From Myoxocephalus aenaeus (Eukaryota > Chordata > Actinopteri > Perciformes > Cottidae): DNA of 64,000 nt. Below the pieces are notes generated by a model. It was not told the DNA's origin and searched no databases. It was given only the letters and a program-made list of their open reading frames with translations. Of this stretch, positions 46,208-58,927 are shown one piece after another. A program made the translations under genes and the position numbers. Within the stretch, counting starts at the first letter, position 1, and every line of letters starts with the position of its first letter. The stretch spans positions 15,469,501 to 15,533,500 of the forward strand of contig JBAMJR010000031.1 of assembly GCA_038501785.1 (NCBI GenBank), given 5' to 3'.

Positions 46208-47881
46208 GTTGGTCGAGGCTCGCCAGGTCTAAGGAGATAAACACCGGTCGTTTTAAGTCAGTTTCTCTCTTAATTTAGCCAGTTGATGTATCTTCTCCGT
46301 TTGCAGGAAGCTAGACTATCTCACGTGGGTCAGTCAAGGGCAGAGCTCGTGAGGTTTAAGGGAGTTTACGGCCAAACGCTTTGTACTTCCGGTTATTCTT
46401 TCACAACAAAAGCCGAAACGTTTTACATTTTGATCACCTTGCAGAGCTCATAGTTATTTTTATTAAATATGTTGTTATTAATACTGCTATTACCACTAAA
46501 TGTTTTTAAATGATGTGATAATTCCTTAATCACGTTTTGTTAAATCAATTAACACAGCAAAACTGACTAACTAAATAAATATATTTGCTGTAAAGCAAAA
46601 AATAAATTAAAAAAACACACACACAATATAACTACATTCTAAAAACTAACTCAGCAGTTCGACAGAAATTCAATTAAATAAAAAATAGTAAATTTTTCCA
46701 TTTTGTTTTACCTTTTCCTGGGTGGTTAAGTAATTGTTAGGAATATATTAAAACAAAACAAGATACAAACTACGTAAAATAATTGTTAAATACATGCAAC
46801 GCGTTTATAGGACATTTAACCCCCCAATAGTGTATGTGAAAAATCCCTAATTTGCGTAATTTGGCAGATTTATGTATTATTCGTATTTTAAACATATATA
46901 TTTTAATTTGTAGGTCTTCCGGTAGCGGTATTGCCACTAATTACTTGAACTTGACAACCGTCTTCTCACGCTCCTCACTCAGGTACTTCCGCTTTCCCAC
47001 TCGGCTCTTGTTTATGCTGCATGTAGCCTACTCTGCCCCCTAGAGGTCTGGATGACTCATAACCTACTCATAAACATCCTGTGTTTCACAATATGGATTG
47101 TCATGCCTCCACCTCTTCCAGCCATATACATGGGATTCTACTTCATGGTTCGAGGCAGAGATTTAAGGAATTAGATGAAATTGAACTAGTCTGTTATTAA
47201 AATTGTCATATAGGGCCAACATAAATTCTAATGGTTTGAACAAACTTTGTTGTGTGGAAACAGTTAATAATGAGATAGTTGACTGATTACAAGGACCTGT
47301 GTACCCGCACATGCTAAACGTGCATTCTATGAACAATTCAGGTCTCTATGATATGGTTGGATAAGGGTTGATGGGTTGCAAGTAATTATTTGAATTATTG
47401 ATTGTTAAATTGTGATTATTTTGTAATCTCTCTGTATCTACCTTACTGTTGAAGTCAACTGTATCTACCGTACTGTCTTCGCTCGTGCAACTGAAGCTGT
47501 ACCTGAAGGCAACACCGGATCACGTGACCACCTCCGTTATTTCCTGCAGCATCAACCTCCCCGCAACTCGCTCCTGCCTGCGACAGCACAGCAGCGGTGG
47601 TGTGGTCGCTCCGAAAGAAGAAGACGACGAAGACGAAGAAGAAGACGAAGACGAAGACGAAGAAGACGACGAAGAAGTGAAGGCCTCTGCTAACACCGAC
47701 AACTGTTGCACTGACAGCGACGACGGATACATATAAATATAAAAAAGAAGAAAAAACATTTTTTTTTTTTTTTTTTACAGAATTGTTTTCAAATTTTTGC
47801 TGCTGTCTTTTTTTTATATATATTTTTTATCATTTTTATTATTTGATAGCCTTGTCAGAGAAACATAAACCGGAGTTCATA
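46208..47881. promoter_or_regulatory. Divergent intergenic region grsf1 / mapk1
   Basis: 1.67 kb between the two start codons. The ends near each gene are CpG-richer and the middle (46440-47400) is AT-rich. ETS-type TTCCGG motifs also occur at about 46917 and 46987. A GAAGAC-rich purine tract at 47620-47680, about 200 bases before the mapk1 ATG, is probably in its promoter or 5' UTR. A TCACGTGAC E-box is at 47520-47528. Confidence 0.55.
46385..46392. promoter_or_regulatory. ETS/GABPA-like site in the grsf1 promoter
   Basis: ACTTCCGG lies about 180 bases upstream of the grsf1 ATG; a CACGTG E-box is at about 46322. GABPA (NRF-2) sites are common in promoters of nuclear genes for mitochondrial proteins. 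Function is inferred. Confidence 0.4.
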
Positions 47882-48027
47882 ATGGCGACAGCTGCGGTGT
47901 CTGCCCCTGCTGGCTCCGGCCCCAGCGCCGGGTCGGTGACGGAGCTGGTCCGCGGGCAGGCCTTCGACGTCGGGCCTCGGTACAGCAACCTCTCGTACAT
48001 CGGGGAGGGAGCCTACGGGATGGTGTG
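47882..48027 (+). CDS. mapk1: mapk1 (ERK2) coding exon 1
   Basis: ERK2 is the terminal kinase of the RAS-RAF-MEK cascade. ATG at 47882 (context CATAATGGCG) opens 48 codons plus two bases, ending at the donor TG|GTGAGT. The peptide has an Ala/Pro/Ser-rich start (MATAAVSAPAGS) and then LVRGQAFDVGPRYSNLSYIG and the glycine loop GEGAYGMV, cut inside the following Cys codon as in vertebrate ERK genes. The long Ala/Pro start and QAFDVGPRY are typical of fish Mapk1 rather than Mapk3. Exon 2 (catalytic Lys, KVRVAIKKISPFE) was not found, so the gene continues to the right beyond the window. Confidence 0.93.
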
Positions 48028-51000
48028 GTGAGTGAACCCGCACGCTGCGTCTCCCCACCGAGCGTTTTATTGTTTTAAACCCGTGCGTGGAGTTTACAAT
48101 CGTTTCTTTTTTAGCCCGACTTCACGTCAGCGAGCTAACTTGCTGTGTTTTTCTGTGTGACACCGATGTTAGTTTAAATTAACCCTTTAAATCACGGCTG
48201 CTGGGCTGTACAAATGACCGACTTAAAGTCAGTTTAAATTGTGTTTTAGGTAACGATACAATGTTTCTGTTTCTTCATAAGAATTGCAGTTGCGTCGCTT
48301 TTACTGCTCTGCTCCCAAACGTTGCACGCAGCTTATAAAAATGAGCAAATCTAGTGTTTTTTTGTCAATAATAACACGACAACAGGGTCTGTGCAATCAT
48401 CCACGTTGAGTTTATTGTGATTTTTATTCACTTTGTGGTGTTTTGTTGTCTCCCAGTCGAGCATTTTTAATACTTTACCACAGGATTCATACTAATCAAA
48501 CACTATTACATCTTATTTTTGCCTCACAGTTTCATCATCAAATGTCCACGTGTTAGCTATAGACTATTTTAAATTGAATGTACAGTGATTTTAATTGACT
48601 TTCTGGTGTGTTTTTTTTTTTACCTCCAAAACATGCCCTTTCAACATATTTAGATGGATATGTTCTCCACTATCGTAGCTGTACAACTATGTTTGGATAT
48701 ATTTGGTGATATTTGCCAGAAAATCGACTTGCAAGAGAAGCTCAAGGTTTTTTTCCTTGTAAATTTGTTTCAGTAGCTGAAGGCTTGTTACACAATGTGA
48801 AGGAATTTATAGGCGAGACCAACTCGGAGGTAGTCTGGCCTATACTAAATGCTATCAGAGATGTAGTTGAAGATAAGGTATTGAACCTTTTTTTTTATTC
48901 AATATTAACGGCATCTCAGTTTGTATTCAGCCAAACGCTACTCTCCTCCTTTAAAAAAAAAAACAGACTCTTGTGGTTTCTTCAGCCTTTGGTAACTTAG
49001 TTTACCTTAAATGTGCACACTGTGCTGGGTTACATAACACAATGTCCTTGTGTCAAACAACAGCAGTGTAGTTCTTTTTCTTTCTCCTCTGTGGTGAGAA
49101 GAGCTTGGTTTTCTGAGTCGACACGCAGCCTGCCTACAGTGTTGAGGCACAGCAGGCTGTTAAGCATCTGTCTGTCTGCAAAATGGGGAGAAAAACCACC
49201 AAAAGCACAAAGCAACAGTTGTTACTGGTTTGATCCACTTTATAACAAATCATTGGTTAGCCGATAAAGTTCAGTTCAACATTGGAGCCCTAGTGTTGGA
49301 GGAATTTGATGTTTCTGTAGCATTTAGTGGAGAAACTGCAGCGTGATGGTAAACCAGGATGTAACTGCAACTCAAATATAATATCATTTAAGAAATTCAC
49401 CTTTTTAAAAAATGAGTATCTGCTGTTTCTGGAAACCTAAATATATGAGGATCTGCTGCTTTTGTTACTGCTTCATATCACTGTAAACGTAATATCTTTT
49501 TTTTTTAGTTTTTTTTTTACTGTTAGCTAGACAAAATTAATAATTTGAAGACGTCACTAATCAAAAGTTTCTGCAGACTAATCAATAGTGATGGCTGACT
49601 TTCTTGACGTGTCCTCAACTAATTCAGTTTTTTATTAATACTAACTAGATATAGATACTCTTTTGACTGCCTATATCTTTTCACAAATGGCCATGAGAAT
49701 ATTTTTGTGTTGGGTCTTTAGTGTGCAAAAGAGCTGTTTTTGCTAATAGGCCGGCACATTTACGTAGATTTATGTGCAGTTCCCTCCGTTAATTATTTAC
49801 TCAAATCTTGTTGATGTTTTTGTCTTTTAATTGGAGACTCAAACAATAACTGAACACGACGAGTATAGTTGAACTGATAGCGTTCATTTTTCTCCAGATT
49901 GACTTGTTCACCAGTGTTTTGTCATATTTTCTGGGGGAAAACTCATCGAGGATAAACTGTGAAAGTTCGTACTAAACATGAGCAAAATAAGGTCAACTCC
50001 AAATAAACTGACCTGTTTTTGTCGCAGGTGAAACTTGGCCCAGTCATCCCGCGAGCCGACAATGAATATGTTGATCGGTTACAAGCCGTCCCTTGTGGGG
50101 CTCCTCGTAGCTGTGGCGTTTCTGCGCTTCACCTCCTCAGAGATAATTTATCAGCCCCACTGTGTGGGCAGCAACTCTGAGCTTTTATTCCTCCTCTTTA
50201 AAAATCAAGTTTCAGTTTCTGTAAGCGGAGCACTTTACGTTATGTGTTCGCCCATGCTGGCCATCGGCGCTTTCTTCTGGTGATGGTGAGTAATTCCATT
50301 AATGTGAAATGCAGACTGTAAAGACTAATACAGTTAGTATTTTGCTCTGCACGTTGACAAGATCAAACATCTTTTTGATGTTGATCTTCCTCTGCTTGAG
50401 TGATGCCGTCTGGAGCGAAACACATGATCATTGATGATTCGATGGATGTAATTGGAATTCACCGCTCAGAAATGAATGCGGTTTGTTTTGGTTAATTTGG
50501 TCTGCGCCTATCACGTTACACAAAAATGCATGATTTAAAAAAAATAAAAATAATAGTCTCACTTATCTTCTCACGAAACAGTGATACTGTGCCAATTTCA
50601 ACCAAATGCAGGAAACGACCCCCAAAAATGCAATGATTTCTGAGTTTAAAAGAGACGCTCTAATTTAATAATATATAATAATATTCTGAGATATCCAAAT
50701 AGTAACAGGTCATGCTTGATGGACCTGCACCCAGATCTCTATTTATTTCTGTTGACTCCCAATGATGCCAAAATCTGAAAGTTTGGCAAAATGACAAGTT
50801 ACAAGAATGTTGTGTCCATTTAAGTGGAACATTTCTTTAACAAGCGTTTCTCACATGCAAGTGCTTTGAGAAAAAATATGCAACAACATACATACACTGT
50901 TTGATTTTGTAACTTGAGGCAGCGTTGTGATTGATTTTATTCTGAGTCTCTCGGAGAAATTAGTGAATATGAATTCAACGACTGTTTTCATCTCGTAGCC

Positions 51001-52749
51001 GTGAAATGAATGCATCAACAACAACTTTAATACCAGCAGCAGAACCGACATAAACACTCCAGTATTCTTCACTCGCGTCAACGTGAGAGCCCAGTTATTT
51101 CCTCTGGTGTATTTTTGGCGTTCGAGTGGATGACTTGTCAGCCTCGGCCTCCTTGCCCTTGCGGTCTTGCTGCGTTCTTCTTTGAGACCTGTAGTTTTGA
51201 GTCGGTTGGTCATGTTGCTTTAATGTGCAGCAGCCAAAGCAAGCGGTGCAGCGTTTACTTTTAACATCCAAAGTATTTCTAAATCAGGAACTCGCTCTTC
51301 TTTTTTTTTTCTTTTTTTTTTTTTTTTTTTGTCTGGCTCTCTGGTGTTATCTTAAAAACGTCTTCCCATGGGATGGATTCAGTGAGTGTTATGTAAGGCA
51401 TTTTTGATAGCTTAAAACTCATATATGTAAAAGAAAGTGTAGTTTACAGAGATTTGAAAGGCTGGAAAAATGCTTTTGCAGAAATGAGCTGAAACGTTTT
51501 GACAGCGCTACACAGAGGTTATGGTATAACTTACATTTTTGTTATTGCCTGTTAGCAGATGCTCGACGAGGAACGCACACACACCGCTCCCAAACATAAA
51601 CAACTTGCATGTTTAAAAAAAACGACTTTTCTAAAACATAGAAAGTCACTCTATACTAAATATTTACACCTGGGTTCATTTGAAAGTAGCCTCCCAAATC
51701 ACACCAAAACCTCCCAACTTTCTAAAGCCCAGATTCTGTTTGTCCGTCGTCTCAAATGTCCGACTTCCTGCTGCTTTAATTGTTTTCAACGTGCGATCCT
51801 AAAGAGTTTTACTTACTTACTTACTTAATCACACCAAAACATAGAGTATTATGTTGGTGCATCGAGTATAATGTTGTGTCAAAGGTAAACACGCTGCTCG
51901 CCGAGGATGGACTTTATTGCTGGAAAGATGCAGTTCTTGGGATGGAAAACCTTTCATCGGTGTCTAATACTAGAGCTACGTGACGCCGGTAATGCGTCCA
52001 CGGCTCCGATTTGTTCTCAAACGGGTTGCTCCTCTTCTAAGCGTGCTCCAACGGCAAGTTTTTAACAAAGCGTCACAACTTTAGCTTTCCTTTTTTCTTG
52101 GGTTCTCGATGTCATCTCCATAAAGCGTTTCTTGTGTCTGGGTTTCTAATGTGTCTTTACACCAAGCAAAACAGCTACGGACTAATGTACTAGAAAGTAG
52201 TATTTGAGCACATTAACCAAGATGCACAATTATTTTGTCAGCGTTCTTCGCCGTAGGAACTCTATGAACTTGAATGCAAGTTGTCGTTGCAATGTGTCGC
52301 ACTGATTTCTTTGAATCGTTTTGCAAATCTTAATAGAACAAAGCGGGGTAGAGGGTCAGAACGGTAAAAGAAAGGTCTTCTAACAATCGGTATATTGACA
52401 TGTGTCAAGAGGTTCCGTCTGAGGTTACCACAGACGGATGTATCTGGTCATTTTTCACAATAAAACATTTTTCCGGACTTGATTTTTTTTTTAATTTAAC
52501 TTAAATTTTTCATTCATTCTTTCTGTTCCGGGCAGAATGAGCATACTTATAACCACACTGTTACAACTCCTTCATAGTGTCATATTGCTTTTTGGAGAAT
52601 TATGATGATAAGTTCATAGTAGATGCAAAAGTATACTTAGGTACAATATATTATGTTGAACATAATATATATGGTTATTGTATCAACACAACTCCTGGTC
52701 CTTGGTCACGGTGACCACAGCACTTAAAAGAATAAACTTCATAATTCTC

Positions 52750-52991
52750 AAAATTCTGACCCTTTGCTTTTTTATTAAAAGCATGTACTTGTACTTTTAC
52801 TTTCAATACTTAAGTACATTTTATATCAGAAAAATACTTTTGATACTTAAGTACAGAAAATATCAGATACTTTAAGACTTTTACTCAAGTAGTATTTTAA
52901 TAGGTGACTTTTACTTTTACTGGAGTAATTTTCCAGTAAGGTATCTTTACTTTTACTCAAGTATGGCTTTTGGGTACTTTATACACCACTG
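52750..52991. mobile_element. hAT-like (Tol2-type) terminal fragment or MITE
   Basis: Dense (T)ACTTTTACT/CTTAAGTACA words and the right end GGGTACTTTATACACCACTG, whose reverse complement CAGTGGTGTATAAAGTACCC is the end type of fish hAT/Tol2-like non-autonomous elements. The left end is not clear and no 8-bp duplication could be confirmed. Confidence 0.65.
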
Positions 52992-55252
52992 CTCGTTCCA
53001 CAAAGTTGTCTGTCAGGGTGTGCTGTGTTACGAAATTCGGCTGCGTTTGCCTGTTTGGTAAGAGGGCGGTTTTGGCGGTGAGGCATGTCTGTGTCATTTT
53101 CAGAGTAGGCCTATTTTAGTTTTCCAAAGCCTCTTGTTGACTGTGTGCCTTCCAGAGGCTGAGGGCTGCTCGTATTGACTGAGCCTCTTAACGCGAGCCT
53201 CGGTCCGTGCACACCGACGGGCTTACGCAATCGCAAGATACCGTATCGCCCTCTGTGCTGATGTTCCGAAGCCTAGCGTGCTCTTTTGTTTTAAAAGTGC
53301 CCACGTGAACAGTTGCATTATGGGGGAATGCTGCTGGAGTGGTTGCTGTAAAAGAAAAGCGTTGTGCCAGTCGGTCAGGGAAATCACTGCAAATGTACTG
53401 CGGTTGGTATTGAGAGAATAAGCTGGATCAATGCATACCTACAATCACTTGTGATAGTATCTGTGGGGTACCGATCTAATGCCAGTGCTCTCTTGGTTTC
53501 CCTTGTTTTAACATCTGAATAGAGGGATTGTAACCAACAGGGAATATATTGAATTTGACTGAGAGATACCTGATCTGCCTTATAAGGTATTGTTGTGTCA
53601 GTATCGTTGCAGATCCGGTGCATCCCAAGTTCATTTAACTATTTAAAAAAAAAAAAAAAAGCCCTTTTCTCCACTGGAGATACCAGTGGATTTGCCGTCA
53701 TATTTGGTTCTCGTTTCAACATGTTTGAGTTGTAATGCCAGTTGAAAGACAACGAAGAACATAAAAAGTTGTGAGCAGTGTTTTGTGGATCACAGTAAAT
53801 CCGGCGTGACTTGGAACATGTCGTCATAACCGGCTTTAAGCTTTCTTTTGATCTGTAATAACATTGCCTAAGAAGTTTTGTTTTATTTAACCAGGCGAGG
53901 CGAGTAAAGGTGAAGTTGTAAATACTGTCAGAAGAAGCTGATTTAAACCAAGCTGAACCCTGTAGCAGAAATAAGTATTTTAAGGGCTGCAACTAACAGT
54001 TATTTAAATTCTCTTGATCAGTGCATTATATTCACAATTAGTCATGTATTCAAAAGAAATGCCCATTCCAGTTTTCCAGAGCTCAGTGTGGTGTTTTCAG
54101 ATAACTAATTTAGTTACTACTACAAAACCCAAATATGTTTAATTTAAAATGATAAGCTGAGGAGTTGCAAACGGTGAAGATTTGGGGTTTTACTTGAGTG
54201 AAAAAAGCATTATTGAGATCAAGTTGTAACATAAGTCTGTGCCATAACTAAATTTCTCATGTTTAAACCAAAACGTCCTTTTTTCTCTCCTAATGGCGAC
54301 TCCTCCTGGTCTTGAGCTCAACTCCTTGACCCGTCAGATTAATTTTTTAATTTGTTTACCCCGTCGCTGATGCTCTGCTTCATTCTGCCACGAGCCTCTT
54401 GAATGCTACCGTGGCGCCCGTCTCCATGGCAACCCCTCTGCCTCTGACATCAGTACCACCACTCCGCAGCCAATGGGAGCGACGGGGGGGGGGACGAGAG
54501 CCTCGACACTCCGAGATCCTGTTGTGCAATTCAGAAGGAGATGTAATTTGTGTAATTTGGGTGATTGGGCCTGGCAAGACCAGCCCGAGGGCTTCTGGTT
54601 CTACAAACATGGAGGAGACGCTCACGCACTCTGCGGCTCGTTGCTTCGAAGCCGAGATATCGGTGTTCATCGTCGGGGCCACGCGGATGTGCATTGTATT
54701 GCTGCACTGTTATTCAAAAGAATTATTTCATTCTATTCAAATAAATTCCAGGGTCACAGTATGAAATGTGACTGAACCACATTGACGTGGTTTCCACACG
54801 ATGCCGAGTCTCATGGTCGAGCAGCGTTGAACGTATGGAAGTCGGGCATTTTGTATTCGCTAATATTCCAAATGACGAGCATAAGTAACAAATCACCAGC
54901 GTTGGATGGAATATTTTCCTGCTGCGTTGTAGTGAAAGTGCATATAGATAAATATTCTTAGGACTGTTATGAGCTTTTATAAGTATTAAAGCTACAAACA
55001 AACAATATGTTTTTGCTATTGATTGATCTGTCAATGTATGGTTTTCTTATTAATGGTTAGTTTATAATAAACATATATTTTTTATGTTTAAAATATTACC
55101 CAAGATGAGATCTTTTTAATGTTTTGTTCGCCCAACAGTCATCAACACCAAAAATACTTGATATAAACTACTACACATTTGAGAAGCTAGAATCGGAGAC
55201 TAACTAAACAACTCAACAAATGATTAATCAATTAATATTTTCTCTATTTATC

Positions 55253-55255
<3 letters not shown>

Positions 55256-55321
<66 letters not shown>
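55256..55321. repeat. (TA)n microsatellite
   Basis: About 32 TA units in mapk1 intron 1. Confidence 0.95.
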
Positions 55322-55322
<1 letters not shown>

Positions 55323-55825
55323 TTTCCTAAAACCAAAGTTTAAAGTCTTCAGATTTCTTGTTTTTGCAACAAATCCTCACAATTTAGAAGCTGTAATTAT
55401 CTCAAATAAATGATTACATTTCTGTTGTTAATAGTTTCAGCTGTTCAGGGTATGACTCGCACATTAATTATTAGTTCTGACGTCGGATTAGACATGGTTG
55501 ACAAGTTCGCTCCATAAAAGGAGCTAAAAGGTGACGGCGTGAACTGCTTTAGTCAGTTTAAAAGATTGCATATTATCAATTTTAACAATACTACTAAAAT
55601 GCTGCCCTGTTAGCTTCTGTATTATCTGGTTATGCTCATTCATGGATCGAGGCGGGTAAAGTAATGCCATCAGAGTCTGGTTGCATGTCGAGCTCGACTG
55701 GGTGGTAGTACGACCTCGCCGATAACGAGCTCAAACAGCGACACAATGGTCCGAGTGTCTGGGCCGCACCTGAGAGCCGGAAGTCATACTGTGCTGTTTG
55801 TAGCAGCTTCAGATTGTACAGTATT

Positions 55826-55828
<3 letters not shown>

Positions 55829-55859
<31 letters not shown>
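55829..55859. repeat. (GT)n microsatellite
   Basis: About 15 GT units. Confidence 0.93.
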
Positions 55860-55860
<1 letters not shown>

Positions 55861-58200
55861 TGATGTAATGGAGCTGGGTATTTAGCCGTGTTTTTAGGTA
55901 AATAAACTACATGCATTCAAGCTAATGTTGTGCTAGTTGTTGTGATACGGGATTAAAACATAAAACATATTTAAACAAAATAAACTATTCTTTTGAGGAT
56001 GGAAGTGTGTTTTTAATGTAGCCTCTTTTAAACCTGTTGGGTAAAATAAATGTAATATTAAAATAACGCAATACAGCACATACTAACTGTTAATTTGATA
56101 AAGCAGTCAATATAGGAATGAGGGAAAAGGCAATTTACAAAAACGAAATCATTTTTTATTCACATTTTGCTGCGACGTTTGAGCGATTTGAATTGTATTT
56201 TAAACAAGTAATTGTAGTTGCTTAACTATGTGCCACAAATATAGTCAACATCCAACTGCTTTCAAAAAGTGCATTTGATTACCGAGCCAGCTCCAAACAC
56301 TGCCGCTTAGTATTGTTCTCGTCAGCACGTGTACGCGGTTTGGTAGCATGGATATCATGACTGAGTTTCCTCCAGGAAATAGTTTAGTTAAGGCGGTAAG
56401 CGGCCCGAATACCGATGCCTTTAATACGTTCTACATTATAAAGCTGCCCTCTGGAAGTTTCTGTTGACGCTCAGTGCTCAAGGTGTGTCCTTCAGGTCCA
56501 ACAAGTTATAAAATATATTTCCTTCCTCGTAAACATTAGTCTGAAGATTTCATTCCTCCCAGCACATTGCTGCATTTCTGGGCACGTTGGACACAATCTG
56601 TAGATCAGTGGAAGAGTGTGAAACCATTGGCAGTGATGTAATGTGATGTTATGTAACACACGCGCGCTCAACAAGACAAGCAAAATGTTGTAACGTCCCT
56701 CTGAATTCTTCAAGGAAATATAAGGCATTGGCTGCGTGAAAAGGCACGGCGCTCTTTCTCTCTTACGGTTAATGTTTAATTTCATAAAAGCCGGTAAACA
56801 AATGCATGTCGTCAGCAGAGGTGGTGATTGATTGTTAGGCTCCTTTTTTTTAAAGGGATTGTTCAGATGCTATGAAGTGAGGTTGGCTGATGGTCTTATC
56901 CGTCTTTTAACGTAAAGTCTGTGACGAAGTCCTGCATCCCACGGTGAGGAGGAATCCATTGGAAAAGATATCGCTGCTCAACGGGTAACCGTGTGCAACA
57001 GTGCAAGGCGGGAGAAGTGGCTTCCTGAAAGTCACTTCCTCAAAGTTTCCTCAGAATCCAAGAATGATTGCAGGCACGTGTTGGAACATTTTTTGCATTC
57101 GCCGATTGTTCTTTATTACAGAAGCGAAAACATAAAACCCATGCAAGTTAAAGGTGCTTTCCCAGTGTCTCTTCACATGTCAGTGTCCCGCATAAAGGAC
57201 AGTTTGTTTATCAGTTTGTTAAGTATGTGCTCCACTATCTAATTGTATTATCCATTCTACTGAACGGGATGATGCTGGAGCTTATCAAAAGCATTCTGCA
57301 GAGACGGACTAGCTTTCACTTGGCTAGTTCATCATGTGGAGCTCGTTTTTTTTTTTTATCACACAGGCATGCAAACAGGAGTGAAATGTTCTTGTCAACA
57401 CAAACACCTCCCCTGTCACCTCGCTGGAAACAGGTTGTTTTGGTTAGTACACAGAAACAGGAAGTGTGTTTTTGATAAGCAGAAAAAGAAGATGCAGCCA
57501 GAACGCTTTAAGTGAGCAAATATGCAAAGCAGATTTTTGATCTTTGTGTTCTGAAATTGTGATTTTGCTGAACTAAAGACCGCCATGCTAAAAGGATATA
57601 TCTTCTCTACACACAACTAAGAAAGCATATTGTGTGAACTCTTGTGGGCGATAGTCAGTGAAGCCCGAGGCTTTACTACTGAAGCCTCTCAGAGGCGGCG
57701 ATGATATCAGTTCTAAGAAAAGAGATTACACTTCAATAAGATCTCTGCAGAAACATCTGACGTGGATTCCAAAATTATTTTTAACAGTTTATAGTTGACC
57801 AATCTAGTATTATTTTTTTTTGGGATCTCTAATGGAAATATATAAACACGGTTTATACAAAATGAAACTCTTTCGAATAATAATCCTTAATTTTCAATAT
57901 CTTCATGTGTGACTTTGAATAATTGTGTTTGGGTTTTGAGTATTGTATTATCATAAGGTATGAAAGCACAATACTGAACACTGTTGTCGTCATTGTAACG
58001 CATTGATTATTAATCACTAAAACTGTAGCGAATTAAATATTTTTTTTTTAGCATGAGAAGCTTCTATTGAGGTTTCGAATGTCAGTCGTCATATTTTATG
58101 ATGTTGTTTTCGAAAGGCTGAACGCCAACAAATAACGATCGAAGCGGACTATTTCATAAGATAAAAACATGTTGGGGAATTTAGGAAATTAGTCTATATA

Positions 58201-58203
<3 letters not shown>

Positions 58204-58237
<34 letters not shown>
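58204..58237. repeat. (GT)n microsatellite
   Basis: About 16 GT units. Confidence 0.93.
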
Positions 58238-58899
58238 TAAACCTTTATGCGTTAGAACGTAACCGCTGTGAAACAATCTTGAGAATTATGTTTCTATTCC
58301 TCTGGTTTACGGCTTTGTTCTCTCCGTTCTCTTCTGCTCGTTGAGCCGGAGGGGGGATATTGAACGGACAACGCGACGACATATTAAACTTTTAATGATT
58401 GTGTGACATTTTTGCAGCGGCCGAGTGCTGCGCCGCATTTGAATGTTAGAATCAGAATGTTAGAATTTGAACGTCGGCGTAATGAATGAAGCTTGGACCT
58501 AATAACCACCGGCGTGTTGGGACTGATAACCCGGCGTACCGGGGCGTCGCACTAGATCAGTGGATGTACTGTGAGTAGAACGATGCAGAGACCCTCTGAT
58601 CCCACAGGGCCGATGGCGAGTGCGGCCCGAGCGTGTCGTTTGAAGCTCGTTCCTCCGGCCTCGCGGTGCCTTCAAAGCCTTTGCAAATCGTTGGACTCCG
58701 TCTGTCTAGTTTGCGCAAGGACGCTCATACCTGCACTTTCTCGGTCCGCGTCACCCTCAAGCATTGTGAGCCCCCCCCCTCCCCCTTGAACATCGTCATG
58801 GTAACTAACAGCCCTATTGCATAACACAGCGGCTGCAGTGTGAAGCCTTGTATTCCCGTCTCCTTGGAAACAGAGCCCACCCGTCCTTGTTCTCTTTTA

Positions 58900-58927
58900 A
58901 CCCCCTCCCCCCCCCCCCCCCCCCCCT
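58900..58927. repeat. Poly-C tract
   Basis: A run of about 20 C interrupted once by T; it creates proline-rich false frames on both sides. Confidence 0.9.

Noticed and set aside
47449..47736. 95-codon acidic frame upstream of mapk1
   Set aside because: The acidic part is a GAAGAC simple repeat in the promoter or 5' UTR; the rest has no family signature.
54399..54775. Overlapping frames on both strands in a GC-richer island
   Set aside because: GC-rich sequence lacks stops by chance; none of the three products looks like a protein family. A regulatory island remains possible.
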